From positions 7,712,915 through 7,776,914 of the forward strand of contig JABAKD010000020.1 of NCBI GenBank assembly GCA_012845835.1: a stretch of 64,000 nt of DNA, in the 5' to 3' direction. The position numbers and the translations under genes are program-made. Below, piece by piece: positions 32,701-45,700 of this stretch. The stretch comes from Undaria pinnatifida. Taxonomy: Eukaryota; Sar; Phaeophyceae; Laminariales; Alariaceae. A model generated the notes under the pieces. That model worked only from the letters and a program-made list of their open reading frames with translations, did not search any database and was not told the origin of the DNA. Every line of letters starts with the position of its first letter. Position 1 is the first letter of the stretch.

Positions 32701-33130
32701 GACGGACATGAGGGTAGCTGGGGGGCGGTGAGAGGTGCCCTGCAGTTCGCCACCCGCGTTCAGCGGCATATCTCCGGACTGGAGTCAGCCAGTTACGTGA
32801 CGACCGGCATTAAGGTACGTTTGAGCTCATATAACATGCACACGGAAGGAGCTCAACCTTCTCGTTCTTGCTATGCTCCTTATTTTGCGATGCGCTGGAC
32901 CTGCCTCAAGGGGCACACCTCGATTTTCCCCGACCGAGGGAATGGGAAACGGCGGCAGGCCGATACCGTACGTTGTTCGCTGCGTACGCCATCCAACCGC
33001 AGGATATCTTGCTCAGACTCCAAAATCAAAGAATCTACATTGCACCTCACGTCCAACAATATCTAGTAGGCCTCGACGGCGAATGCGAAGAGCGACTAAC
33101 GAGGTAGACCCTCAGGGTCCGAAGTGCAGT
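32700..33130 (+). pseudogene. Diverged founder copy of the array domain (R domain)
   Basis: Across two frames (32,176-33,066 and 32,868-33,107) the sequence reads LCSLFCDALDLPQGAHLDF, PRPREWETAAGRYRTLFAAY, IQPQDILLRLQNQRIYIAP and HVQQYLVGLDGECEERLTR. It aligns over its length with the domain repeated in the downstream array but is clearly more diverged. Its place between the fourth and fifth RING-like fingers shows that the R domain and RING modules belong to one protein. I do not recognise the fold. Confidence 0.6.
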
Positions 33131-33530
33131 GATAGCGGGTGATGCGCTTCCTTCCTTCTCAACAGCGATGGCTGCGACACCGGAGAGAACGGACTGGATG
33201 CTGGAGAACGACCCTTTACACATGGGACCAGCTGAACAAGGAGGCGCTGCTAGGAGTGCAGCAAAGAGGCGTCATGCCGCGGGAAGCAGGGGTGCATCTC
33301 CCTGCGCCCACTGCGGGCGGGCACTAGAGGAGCCTAATGGGGAATCGGCGGTGGACTCGTTATGGTCACTTATTGCGTGTTCCCATGGAGAGCAATTACA
33401 TGCCCGCTGTATTCTAGACCGTGCGGAACGCCTCGCGAGTGGGCATGCAGACCCACAACCATGCGTTGCGTGTCACTCGGAATGGCCGGCAAGAAATCGG
33501 CCTTTTCATCCGGACCAAGGCTACGGTAGG
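33129..33530 (+). pseudogene. Fifth RING-like finger, interrupted by a MITE
   Basis: Ligands by codon are Cys 33,303, Cys 33,312, Cys 33,378, His 33,384, His 33,399, Cys 33,408, Cys 33,462 and Cys 33,471 (SPCAHCGRALEEPNGES, ACSHGEQLHARC, QPCVACHSEW). The frame runs on into the MITE that begins at 33,531 and ends inside it at 33,632. The sequence that should follow resumes after 33,772. Confidence 0.6.
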
Positions 33531-33772
33531 GGGGGTACCCCCATTTTCACTGGTGTGTTTGAGCCACTCGCACGAGTGACTCTGTACCTCACGGATGAAA
33601 ATGGTTTAGGCACTTGTTTTTGCGCAGCTTAGATCACTTTTGCATTGCGGATTGATTTCGTGGATGTAAAACTTGAGAAATACGTAAGATCGCATAGGAA
33701 CAAAGGGGTTACTCGCGCGAGTGACCCCTGCCACTGAAATAAAAGGCCCAAAAGGGGACCCCCCTACCGTAG
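33531..33772. mobile_element. MITE family M, copy 1 (242 bp)
   Basis: The ends are inverted copies: CTACGGTAGGGGGG at the left and CCCCCCTACCGTAG at the right. The interior shares GAGCCACTCGCACGAGTGACTC, GTACCTCACGG and a GCGCAGCTTAG block with a second copy at 59,885-60,168. No coding capacity. It is inserted within the RING-containing frame, so it is younger than that gene structure. Confidence 0.75.
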
Positions 33773-33789
33773 CCTGGCCCTCCGGTTAG

Positions 33790-36700
33790 CTGACTGAGGA
33801 CCTTCCAAGGCCACTACCGGGAGAAAGGTGGCCGGCAGTAGCGGGAGCCCTGCAGTTCGCCAACCTCTTGGAGGAGGTTGGCCGCTGGTTGGACCCAGCC
33901 AGTTACGTCACGACTAGTTCCCACGATACTGTTGAGGAGATGGTCAGGACACATGGGAGTAGCCCAGTCTCCTCGTCCCCGTTGTGCTCCCTGTTCGGCG
34001 ATGCTCTTGGCCTGCCCAAAGGCGCCTACCTTGACCTCCCCCGACCGAGGAAATGGAGAACGGCAGCCGGTCAATACCGTAAGACCTTCGCGGCCTACGG
34101 CATCCCTCCGCAGGATACTGTACTCCGACTCCCGAATCGAACAATCTACATCCTATCTAATGTCCAAGAGTTCCTGGCGGGCCTCGACTCGACGTGGGTC
34201 GACCGCTTAACGAGGTGGACCCTCAGGGTCCGAAATGCGTTAGAAGAGGGGGAGGCGCTTCCTCCGTTCCCGGCAGCGTGGACCCTCGGACCCCAAAACA
34301 GGCTCGAGGCAGGGAACCAGCTGCCTCCCTCCACGAAGGCAGCGGGGGTAACAACGGAAAGAACAGACATAGCGCCGTAGTGTGACTCGTTAACAGCGGG
34401 GGTAACACAACCGGAAAGAGCAGCCCCGGCGCCTGAAAGTAACTCGAGGGTAAGGGGGCAGGCGGAGCCGGGAGGCGCCGATTATGTAGCCGTGAAGAAC
34501 ACTCTCATGGCCGAACACGAGGATGTCACGGTGGCGGGACCCTTGCCTCCCCCTCTGAGTCAGCCCAGCGCCACCCCAGCGGCAATGAAGGACATGGCGA
34601 GGGAACGGGCATAGCGCGGGAGAACGACCCTTTAGCAGTAGGCGTGACACCACCGGAAGATGCCACTCTAGCGTCAGAATGTGCCTGGGGGGGAAGGGAG
34701 CAGACGGGGCCAGGAGGTGCTCTATCTGCCACCACGAGACGTAGCCCAGCCTCATCGTTTCTGTTGTGCTCCCTGTTTGGCGATGCTCTTGGCCTGCCCA
34801 AAGGCGCCTACCTTGCCCTCCCCCGACCGAGGGATTGAATAACGGCAGCCGGTCACTACCGTGAGACTTCGCGACCTACGGCATCCGCCCGCAGAATACT
34901 GTACTCCGACTCCCGATTCGAACAATATTCATCCTACCTCATGTCCAAACGTTCCTGGCGGGCCTCGACTCGACGTGGGTCGACCGCTTAACGAGGTGGA
35001 CCCTCGGGGTCCGAAATGCGTTAGAAGAAGGGGAGGCGCTTCCTCCGTTCCTGACGGCAGCATGGACCTTCGGGTCCCGAAACAGGATTGTGGCAGGGAA
35101 CCAGCTGCCTCCCTCCCCGAAGGCAGCGGGGGTAGCACCAAAAACAACAGACATAGTGCCGTAGTGTGACTCGTTAGCAGCGGGGGTAACACAACCGGAA
35201 AGAGCAGCCCCGGCGCTTGAAAGTGACTCGAGGGCAAGGGGGCAAGCGGAGCCAGACGGGGCCGACTATGTAACAGTGGAGAACACCCTCATGGCCGAAC
35301 ACAGGGATGTCACGGCGGCGGGACCCTTGCCTCCCCCTCTGAATCAGCCCAGCGCCACCCCAGTGGCGGTGAAGGGCACGGCGGAGGGAACGGGCCGGTG
35401 CGGGAGAACGACACTTTAGCAGTAGGCGTGACACCACCGGAAGGTGCCACTCTAGCGTCAGAATGTGCCCGGGGGGGAAGGGGGCAGCCGGGGCCAGGAG
35501 GTGCTCTATCTGCTGCCACGAGAAGTAGCCCAGCCTCATCGTTCTTGTTGTGCTCCCTGTTCGGCGATGCTCTTGGCCTGCCCAAAGGCGCCTACCTTGC
35601 CCTCCCCCGACCGAGGGAATGGAGAGCGGCAGCCGGTCATTACCGTGAGACTTCGCGACCTACGGCATCCGCCCGCAGAATACTGTACTCCGACTCGCGA
35701 ATTGAACAATCTACATCCTACCTCATGTCCAAACGTTCTTGGCGGGCCTCGACTCGACGTGGGTCGTCCGCTTAACGAGGTGGACCCGCGGGGTCCGAAA
35801 TGCGTTAGAAGAGGGGGAGGCGCTTCCTCCGTTCCTGACGGCAGCATGGACCCTCGGGTCCCAAAACAGGCTTGATACAGGAAATGAGCTGCCTCCCTCC
35901 CCGAAGGCAGCGGGGGTAGCATTAAAAACAACAGACATAGCGCTGTAGTGTGACTCGTTAGCAGCGAGGGTAACACAACCGGAAAGAGCAGCCCCGGCGC
36001 CTGAAAGTGACTCGAGGGTAAGGGGGCAAGCGGAGCCGGGAGGCGCCGATTATGTAACAGTGGAGAACACCCTCATGGCCGAACACAGGGATGTCACGGT
36101 GGCGGCACCCTTGCCTCCCCCTCTGAATCAGCCCAGCGCCACCCCAGCGGCGGTGATGGGCACGGCGGAGGGAACGGGCCGGTGCGGGAGAACGACATTT
36201 TAGCAGTAGGCGTGACACCACCGGAAGGTGCCACTCTAGCGTACGAAGGTGCCAAGGGGGGGAAGGGGGCAGCCGGGGCCAGGAGGTGCTCTTTCTGCTG
36301 CCACGAGAAGTAGCCCGGCCTCCTCGTTCCTGTTGTGCTCCCTGTTCGGCGATGCTCCTGGCCTGCCCGAAATGTCCTACCTTGACCTCCCTCGACCGAG
36401 GGAATGGAGAACGGCAGCCGCTCACTACCGTGAGACCTTCGCGGCCTACGGCATTCGCCCGCAGAATACTGTCCTGCGACTACCTAATCGAAGAATCTAC
36501 ATCCTACCTAATGTCCAACAGTTTCTGGCGGGCCTCGACTCGACGTGGGTCGTCCGCTTAACGAGGTGGACCCGCGGGGTCCGAAATGCGTTAGAAGAGG
36601 GGGAGGCGGTTGCTCCGTTCCTGACGGCAGCATGGACCTTCGGGTCCCAAAGCAGGCTTGTGGCAGGGAACCAGCTGCCTCCCTCCCCGAAGGCAGCGGG

Positions 36701-39700
36701 GGTAGCACCAAAAACAACAGACATAGCGCTGCAGTGTGACTCGTTAGCAGCGGGGGTAACACAACCGGAAAGAGCAGCCCCGGCGCCTGGAAGTGACTCG
36801 AGGGTAAGGGGGCAAGCGGAGCCAGACGGGGCCGACTATGTAACAGTGGAGAACACCCTCATGGCCGAACACAGGGATGTCACGGTGGCGGGACCCTTGC
36901 CTCCCCCTCTGAATCAGCCCAGCGCCACCCCAGCGGCGGTGAAGGGCACGGCGGAGGGAACGGGCCGGTGCGGGAGAACGACCCTTTAGCAGTAGGCGTG
37001 ACACCACCGGACAAGGTGCCACTCTAGCGTCAGAATGTGCCCGGAGGGGAAGGGGGCAGCCGGGGCCAGGAGGTGCTCTATCTGCTGCCACGAGAAGTAG
37101 CCCAGCCTCATCGTTCTTGTTGTGCTCCCTGTTCGGCGATGCTCTTGGCCTGCCCAAAGGCGCCTACCTTGCCCTCCCCCGACCGAGGGAATGGAGAGCG
37201 GCAGCCGGTCACTACCGTGAGACTTCGCGACCTACGGCATCCGCCCGCAGAATACTGTACTCCGACTCCCGAATCGAACAATCTACATCCTACCTCATGT
37301 CCAAACGTTCTTGGCTGGCCTCGACTCGACGTGGGTCGACCGCTTAACGAGGTTGACCCTTGGGGTCCGAAATGCGTTAGAAGAGGGGGAGGCGCTTCCT
37401 CCGTTCCTGACGGCAGCATGGACCCTCGGGTCCCGAAACAGGATTGTGGCAGGGAACCAGCTGCCTCCCTCCCCGAAGGCAGCGGGGGTAGCATTAAAAA
37501 CAACAAACATAGCGCCGTAGTGTGACTCGTTAGCAGCGAGGGTAACACAACCGGAAAGAGCAGCCCCGGCGCCTGAAAGTGACTCGAGGGTAAGGGGGCA
37601 AGCGGAGCCGGGAGGCGCCGATTATGTAACAGTGGAGAACACCCTCATGGACGAACACAGGGATATCACGGTGGCGGGACCCTTGCCTCCCCCTCTGAGT
37701 CAGCCCAGCGCCACCCCAGCGGCGGTGAAAGGCACGGCGGAGGGAACGGGCCGGTGCTGGAGAACGACACTTTAGCAGTAGGCGTGACACCACCGGAAGG
37801 TGCCACTCTAGCGTCAGAATGTGCCCGGGGGGGAAGGGGGCAGCCGGGGCCAGGAGGTGGTCCATCTGCTGCCACGAGAAGTAGCCCAGCCTCCTCGTTC
37901 CTGTTGTGCTCCCTGTTCGGCGATGCTCTTGGCCTGCCCGAAATGTCCTACCTTGACCTCTCTCGACCGAGGGAATGGAGAACGGCAGCCGGTCACTACC
38001 GTGAGACCTTCGCGGCCTACGGCATCCGCCCGCAGAATACTGTCCTGCAACTACCTAATCGAAGAATCTACATCTTACCTCATGTCCAACAGTTCCAGCG
38101 GGCCTCGACTCGCGTGGGTCGTCCGCTTAACGAGGTGGACCCTCGGGGTCCGAAATGCGTTAGAAGAGGGGGAGGCGCTTCCTCCGTTCCTGACGGCAGC
38201 ATGGACCCTCGGGTCCCAAAACAGGCCTGTGGCAGGGAACCAGCTGCCTCCCTCCCCGAAGATAGCGGGGGTAGCACCAAAAACAACAGACATAGCGCTG
38301 TAGTGTGACTCGTTAGCAGCGGGGGTAACACAACCGGAAAGAGCAGCCCCGGCGCCTGAAAGTGACTCGAGGGTAAGGGGGCAAGCGGAGCCAGACGGGG
38401 CCGACTATGTAACAGTGGAGAACACCCTCATGGCCGAACACAGGGATGTCACGGTGGCGGAACCCTTGCCTCCCCCTCCGAATCAGCCCAGCGCCACCCC
38501 AGCGGCGGTGATAGGCACGGCGGAGGGAACGGGCCGGTGCGGGAGAACGACACTTTAGCAGTAGGTTGACACCACCGGAAGGTGCCACTCTAGCGTCAGA
38601 ATGTGCCCGGAGGGGAAGGGGGCAGCCGGGGCCAGGAGGTGCTCTATCTGCTGCCACGAGAAGTAGCCCAGCCTCCTCGTTCTTGTTGTGCTCCCTGTTC
38701 GGCGATGCTCTTGGCCTGCCAAAGGCGCCCACCTTGCCCTCCCTCGACCGAGGGAATGGAGAGCGGCAGCCGGTCACTACCGTGAGACTTCGCGACCTAC
38801 GGCATCCGCCCGCAGAATACTGTACTCCGACTCCCGAATCGAACAATCTACATCCTACCTCATGTCCGAACGTTCTTGGCAGGCCTTGACTCGACGTGGG
38901 TCGACCGCTTAACGAGGTGGACCCTCGGGGTCCGAAATGCGTTAGAAGAGGGGGAGACGCTTCCTCCGTTCCTGACGGCAGCATGGACCCTCGGGTCCCG
39001 AAACAGGCTTGATACAGGAACCGAGCTGCCTCCCTCCCCGAAGGCAGCGGGGGTAGCATTAAAAACAACAGACATAGCGCTGTAGTGTGACTCGTTAGCA
39101 GCGAGGGTAACACAACCGGAAAGAGCAGCCCCGGCGCCTGGAAGTGACTCGAGGGTAAGGGGGCAGGCGGAGCCGGGAGGCGCCGATTATGTAACAGTGG
39201 AGAACACCCTCATGGCCGAACACAGGGATGTCACGGTCGCGAGACCCTTGCCTCCCCCTCTGAATCAGCCAAGCGCCACCCCAGCGGCGGTGGAAGGAAC
39301 GGCGGAGGGAACGGGCCCGTGCGGGAGAACGACATTTTAGCAGTAGGCGTGACACCACCGGAAGGTGCCACTCTAGCGTACGAAGGTGCCAAGGGGGGGA
39401 AGGGGAAGACGGGGCCAGGAAGTGCTCTATCTGCTGCCACGAGAAGTAGCCCAGCCTCCTCGTTCCTGTTGTGCTCCCTGTTCGGCGATGCTCTTGGCCT
39501 GCCCGAAATGTCCTACCTTGACCTCTCTCGACCGAGGGAATGGAGAACGGCAGCCGGTCACTACCGTGAGACCTTCGCGGCCTACGGCATCCGCCAGTAG
39601 AACACTGTCCTGCGACTCCCGAATCGAACAATCTACATCCTACCTCATGTCCAAGAGTTCTTGGCGGGCCTCGACTCGACGTGGATCGTCCGCTTAACGA

Positions 39701-42700
39701 GGTGGACTCTCGGGGTCGGAAATCCGTTAGAAGAGGTGGAGGCGCTTCCTCCGTTTCCGACGGCAGCATGGACCCTCGGGTCCCAAAACAGGCTTGAGGC
39801 AGGTAACGAGCTGCCTCCCTCCCTGGAGGCAGCGGCGGTAACAACGGAAAGAACAGACATAGCGCTGTAGTGTGACTCGATAGTAGCGGGGGTAACACAA
39901 CCGGAAAGAGCAGCCCCGGCGCCTGAAAGTGTGCTGAGGGTAAGGGGGCAGGCGGAGCCGGGAGGCGCCGATTATGTAGCCGTGAAGAACACCCTCACGG
40001 CCGAACACGGGGATGTCACGGTGGCGGGACCCGTGCCTCCCCCTCTGAATCAGCCCAGCGCCACCCCAGCGGCGGTGAAGGGCACGGCGGAGGAAACGGG
40101 CACAGCGCGGGAGAACGACCCTTTAGCAGTAGGCGTGACACCACCGGAAAGTGCCACTCTAGCGTCAGAATGTCCCCGGGGGGGAAGGGGGCAGAGGGGG
40201 CAAGGAGGTACTGTATCTGCTGCCATGAGAAGTAGCCCAGCCTCCTCGTTCCTGTTGCGCTCCCTGTTTGGCGATGCTCTTGGCCTGCGCAAAGGCGCCT
40301 ACCTTGACCTCTCTCGACCGAGGGAATGGAGAACGGCAGCCGGTCACTACCGTGAGACCTTCGCGGCCTACGGCATGCGCCCGCAGAATACAGTCCTGCG
40401 ACTCCCTAATCGAAGAATCTACATACTACCTCATGTCCAAGAGTTCCTGGCGGGCCTCGACTCGACGTGGGTAGACCGCTTAACGAGGTGGACCCTCGGG
40501 GTCCGAAATGCGTTAGAAGAGGGGGAGGCGCTTCCTCCGTTTCTGACGGCAGCATGGACCTTCGGGTCCCAAAACAGGCTTGAGGCAGAGAACGAGCTGC
40601 CTCCCTCCCCGAAGGCAGCGGGGGTAACAACGGAAAGAACAGACATAGCGCTGTAGTGTGACTCATTAGCAGCAAGGGTAACACAATCGGAAAGAGCAGC
40701 CCCGGCGCCTGAAAGTGACTCGAGGGTAAGGGGGCAGGCGGAGCCAGGAGGCGTCGAAAATGTAGCCGTGAAGAACACCCTCATGGCCGAACACGGGGAT
40801 GTCACGGTGGCGGGACCCGTGCCTCCCCCTCTGAGTCAGCCCAGCGCCACCCCAGCGGCGGTGAAAGGCACGGCAGAGGGAACGGGCACTACGCGGGAAA
40901 ACGACCCTTTAGCAGTAAGCGTGACACCACCGGAAGGTGCCACTCTAACGTATCAAGGTGCCAAGGGGGGGAAGGTAGCAGACGGGGCAAGGAGGTCCTG
41001 TATCTGCTGCCATGAGAAGTAGCCCAGCCTCCTCGTTCCTGTTGTGCTCCCTGTTCGGCGAAAATCTTGGCCTGCCCAAAGGCGCCTATCTTGCCCTCCC
41101 CCGACCGAGGGAATGGAGAACGGCAGCCGGTCACTACCGTGAGACCTTCGCGGCCTACGGCATCCGCCCGTAGAATACAGTCCTGCGACTCTCTAATCGA
41201 GGAATCTACATCCTACCTCATGTCTAAGAATTCTTGGCGAGCCTCGACTCGACGTGGGTCGACCGCTTAACGAGGTGGACCCTCGGGGTCCGAAATGCGT
41301 TAGAAGAGGGGGAGGCGCTTCCTCCGTTCCTGACGGCAGCATGGACCTTCGGGTCCCAAAACAGGCTTGTGGCAGGCAACCAGCTGCCTCCCTCCCCGAA
41401 GGCAGCGGGGGTAGCACCAAAAAAACAGACATAGCGCTGCAGTGTGACTCGTTAGCAGCGAGGGTAACACAACCGGAAAGAGCAGCCCCGGCGCCTGAAA
41501 GTGATTCGAGGGTAAGGGGGCAGGCGGAGCCGGGATGCGCCGATTATGCAGCCGTGAAGAACACCCTCATGGCCGAACACGGGGATGTCACGGTGGCGGG
41601 ACCCGTGCCTCCCCCTCTGAGTCAGCCCAGCGCCACCCCATTGGCAGTGATGGGCACGGCGGAGGGAACGGGCACTACGCTGGAGAACGACCCTTTATTA
41701 GTAAGCGTGACACCACCGGAAGGTGCCACTGTAGCGTCAGAATGTCCCCGGGGGGGAAGGGAGCAGACGGGGCCAGGAGGTCCTGTATCTGCTGCCATGA
41801 GAAGTAGCCCAGCCTCCTCGTTCCTGTTGTGCTCCCTGTTCGGCGATGCTCTTGGCCTGCCCAAAGGCGCCTACCTCGACCTTCCCCGACCGAGGGATTG
41901 GAGAACGGCAGCCGGTCACTACCGTGAGACCTTCGCGGCCTACGGCATCCGCCCGTAGAATACAGTCCTGAGACTCCCTAGTCGAAACGTCTACTTACTA
42001 CCTCGTGTCCAAACGTTCCAGCGGGCCTCGACTCGCGTGGGTCGTCCGCTTAACGAGGTGGACCCTCGGGGTCCGAAATGCGTTAGAAGAGGGGGAGGCG
42101 CTTCCTCCGTTCCTGACGGCAGCATGGACCTTCGGGTCCCGAAACAGGATTGTGGCAGGGAACCAGCTGCCTCCCTCCCCGAAGGCAGCGGGGGTAACAA
42201 CGGAAAGAACAGACATAGCGCCGTAGTGTGACTCGTTAGCAGCGGGGGTAACACAACCGGAAAGAGAAGCCCCGGCGCCTGAAAGTGACTCGAGGGTAAG
42301 GGGGCAAGCGGAGCCAGGCGGGGTCGACCATGTAACAGTGGAGAACACCCTCATGGCCGAACACAGGGATGTCACGGTGGCGGGACCCTTGCCTCCCCCT
42401 CTGAATCAGCCCAGCGCCACCCCAGCGGCGGTGAAAGGCACGGCGGAGGGAACGGGCCGGAGCGGGAGAACGACACTTTAGCAGTAGGCGTGACACCACC
42501 GGAAGGTGCCACTCTAGCGTCAGAATGTGCCCGGGGGGGAAGGGGGCAGCCGGGGCCAGGAGGTGCTCTATCTGCTGCCACGAGAAGTAGCCCAGCCTCA
42601 TCGTTCCTGTTGTGCTCCCTGTTTGGCGATGCTCTTGACCTGCCCAAAGGCGCCTACCTTGACCTCCCCCGACCGAGGGTTGAAAGAACGGCAGCCGGTC

Positions 42701-45700
42701 ACTACCGTGAGACTTCGCGACCTACGGCATCCGCCCGCAGAATACTGTACTCCGACTCCCGAATCGAACAATCTGCATCCTACCTCATGTCCAAACGTTT
42801 CTGGCGGGCCTCGACTCGACGTGGGTCGACCGCTTAACGAGGTGGACCCTCGGGGTCCGAAAAGCGTTAGAAGAGGGGGAGGCGCTTCCTCCGTTCCTGA
42901 CGGCAGCATGGACCTTCGGGTCCCAAAACAGGCTTGATACAGGAACCGAGCTGCCTCCCTCCCCGAAGGGAGCGGGGGTAGCATTAAAAACAACAGACAT
43001 GGCGTTGTAGTGTGACTCGTTAGCAGCGAGGGTAACACAACCGGAAAGAGCAGCCCCGGCGCCTGAAAGTGACTCGAGGGTAAGGGGGCAGGCGGAGCCG
43101 GGAGGCGCCGATTATGTAACAGTGGAGAACACCCTCATGGCCGAACACAGGGATGTCACGGTGGCGGGACCCTTGCCTCCCCCTCTGAATCATCCCAGCG
43201 CCACCCCAGCGGCGGTGAAAGGCACGGCGGAGGGAACGGGCCGGTGCGAGAGAAGGACCCTTTAGCAGTAGGCGTGACACCACCGGAAGGTGCCACTCTA
43301 GCGTACGAAGGTGCCAAGGGGGGACGGCGGCAGAGGGGGCAAGGAGGTACTGTATCTGCCGCCATGAGAAGTAGCCCAGCCTCCTCGTTCCTGTTGTGCT
43401 CCCTGTTCGGCGATGCTCTTGGCCTGCCCGAAATGTCGTACCTTGACCTCCCTCGACCGAGGGAATGGAGAACGGCAGCCGGTCACTACCGTGAGACCTT
43501 CGCGGCCTACGGCATCCGCCAGTAGAACACTGTCCTGCGACTCCCGAATCGAACAATCTACACCCTACCTCATGTCCATACGTTCCTGGCGGGCCTCGAC
43601 TCGACGTGGATCGTCCGCTTAACGAGGTGGACTCTCGGGGTCCGAAATGCGTTAGGAGAGGGGGAGGCGCTTGCTCCGCTCCTGACGGCAGCGTGGATCC
43701 TCTGGTCCCAAAACGGGCTTGTGGCAGGGAACCAGCTGCCTCCCTCCCCGAAGATAGCGGGGGTAACAACGGCAAGAACATACCCAGCGCCGTAGTGTGA
43801 CTCGTTAGCAGCGGGCGTGACACAACCGGACAGAGCAGCCCCGGCGCCTGAAAGTGACTCGAGGGTAAGGGGGCAGGCGGAGCCAGGCGGGGCCGACTAT
43901 GTAACAGTGGAGAACACCCTCATGGCCGAACACAGGGATGTCCCGGTGGCGGGACCCTTGCCTCCCCCTCTGAGTCAGCCCAGCGCCACCCCGGCGGCGG
44001 CGAAGGGCACGGCGGAGGGAACGGGCACAGCGCGGGAGATCGACCCTTTAGCAGTAGGCGTGACACCACCGGAAGGTGCCACTCTAGCGTCAGAATGTCC
44101 CTTGGGGGGACGGCGGCAGAGGGGGCAAGGAGGTACTGTATCTGCCGCCATGAGAAGTAGCCCAGCCTCCTCGTTCCTGTTGTGCTCCCTGTTCGGCGAT
44201 GCTCTTGGCCTGCCCGAAAGGTCCCACCTTGACCTCCCTCGATCGAGGGAATGGAGAACGGCAGCCGGTCACTACCGTGAGACCTTCGCGGCCTACGGCA
44301 TCCGCCAGTAGAACACTGTCCTGCGACTCCCGAATCGAACAATCTACATCCTACCTCATGTCCAAGAGTTCTTGGCTGGCCTCGACTCGACGTGGATCGT
44401 CCGCTTAACGAGGTGGACTCTCGGGGTCCGAAATGCGTTAGAAGAGGGGGAGGCGCTTGCTCCGCTCCTGACGGCAGCGTGGATCCTCGGGTCCCAAAAC
44501 GGGCTTGTGGCAGGGAACCAGCTGCCTCCCTCCCCGGAGGGAGCGGGGGTAACAACGGCAAAAACATACCCAGCGCTGTAGTGTGACTCGTTAGCAGCGG
44601 GCGTAACACAACCGGAAAGAGCAGCCCAGGCGCCTGAAAGTGACTCGAATGTATAAGGGCAGGCGGAGCTGGGGGGCGATGATTATGTAACCGTCAAGAA
44701 CACCCTCACGGCCGAACACGGGGATGTCACGGTGGCGGGACCCTTGCCTCCCCCTCTGAGTCAGCCCGGCGCCACCCCGGCGGCGGTGAAGGGCACGGCG
44801 GAGGAAACGGGCACAACTCGGGAGAACGACCCCTCAGCAGTAGGCGTGACACCACCGGAAGGTGCCACTCTAGTATCAGAAGGTTCCTGAGGGGGAAGGG
44901 GGCAGACGGGGCAAGGAGGTACTGTATCTGCTGCCATGAGAAGTAGCCCAGCCTCCTCGTTCCTGTTGTGCTCCCTGTTCGGCGATGCTCTTGGCCTGCC
45001 CAAAGGCGCCTACCTTGCCCTCCCCCGACCGAGGGAATAGAGAACGGCAGCCGGTCACTACCGTGAGACCTTCGCGGCCTACGGCACCCGCCAGTAGAAC
45101 ACTGTCCTGCGCCTCCCGAATCGAACAATCTACATCCTACCTCATGTCCATACGTTCTTGGCGGGCCTCGACTCGACGTGGATCGTCCGCTTAACGAGGT
45201 GGACTCTCGGGGTCCGAAATGCGTTAGAAGAGGGGGAGGCGCTTCCTCCGTTTCTGACAGCAGCGTGGACCCTCGGGTCCAAAAACAGGCTTGAGACAGG
45301 GAACGAGCTGCCTCCCTCCCCGAAGGCAGCTGGGGTAGCACAAAAAAAAACAGACATAGCGCTGTAGTGTGACTCGGTAGTAGCGGGGGTGACACAACCA
45401 GAAAGAGCAGCCCCGGGGCCTGAAAGTGACTCGAGGGTAAGAGGGCAGGCGGAGCCGGGGGGGCGACAATTTTTTAGCCGTGAAGAACACCATCATGGCC
45501 GAACACGGGGATGTCACGGTGGCGCGACCCGTGCCTCCCCCTCTGAGTCAGCCCGGCGCCACCCCGGCGGCGGTGAAGGGCACGGCGGAGGGAACGGGCA
45601 CAACTCGGGAGGACGACCCCTTAGCAGTAGGCGTGACACTACCGGAAGGTGCCACTCTAGCGTCAGAAGGTGCCTGAGGGAGAAGGGGGCAAACGGGGCA

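Noticed and set aside
38313-39113. Long minus-strand frame (266 codons) in the array, with a similar one at 39,898-39,095
   Set aside because: These are mirror frames of the GC-rich 786-bp repeat. The sense strand carries the domain shared with the upstream founder copy, so the antisense frames are shadows.
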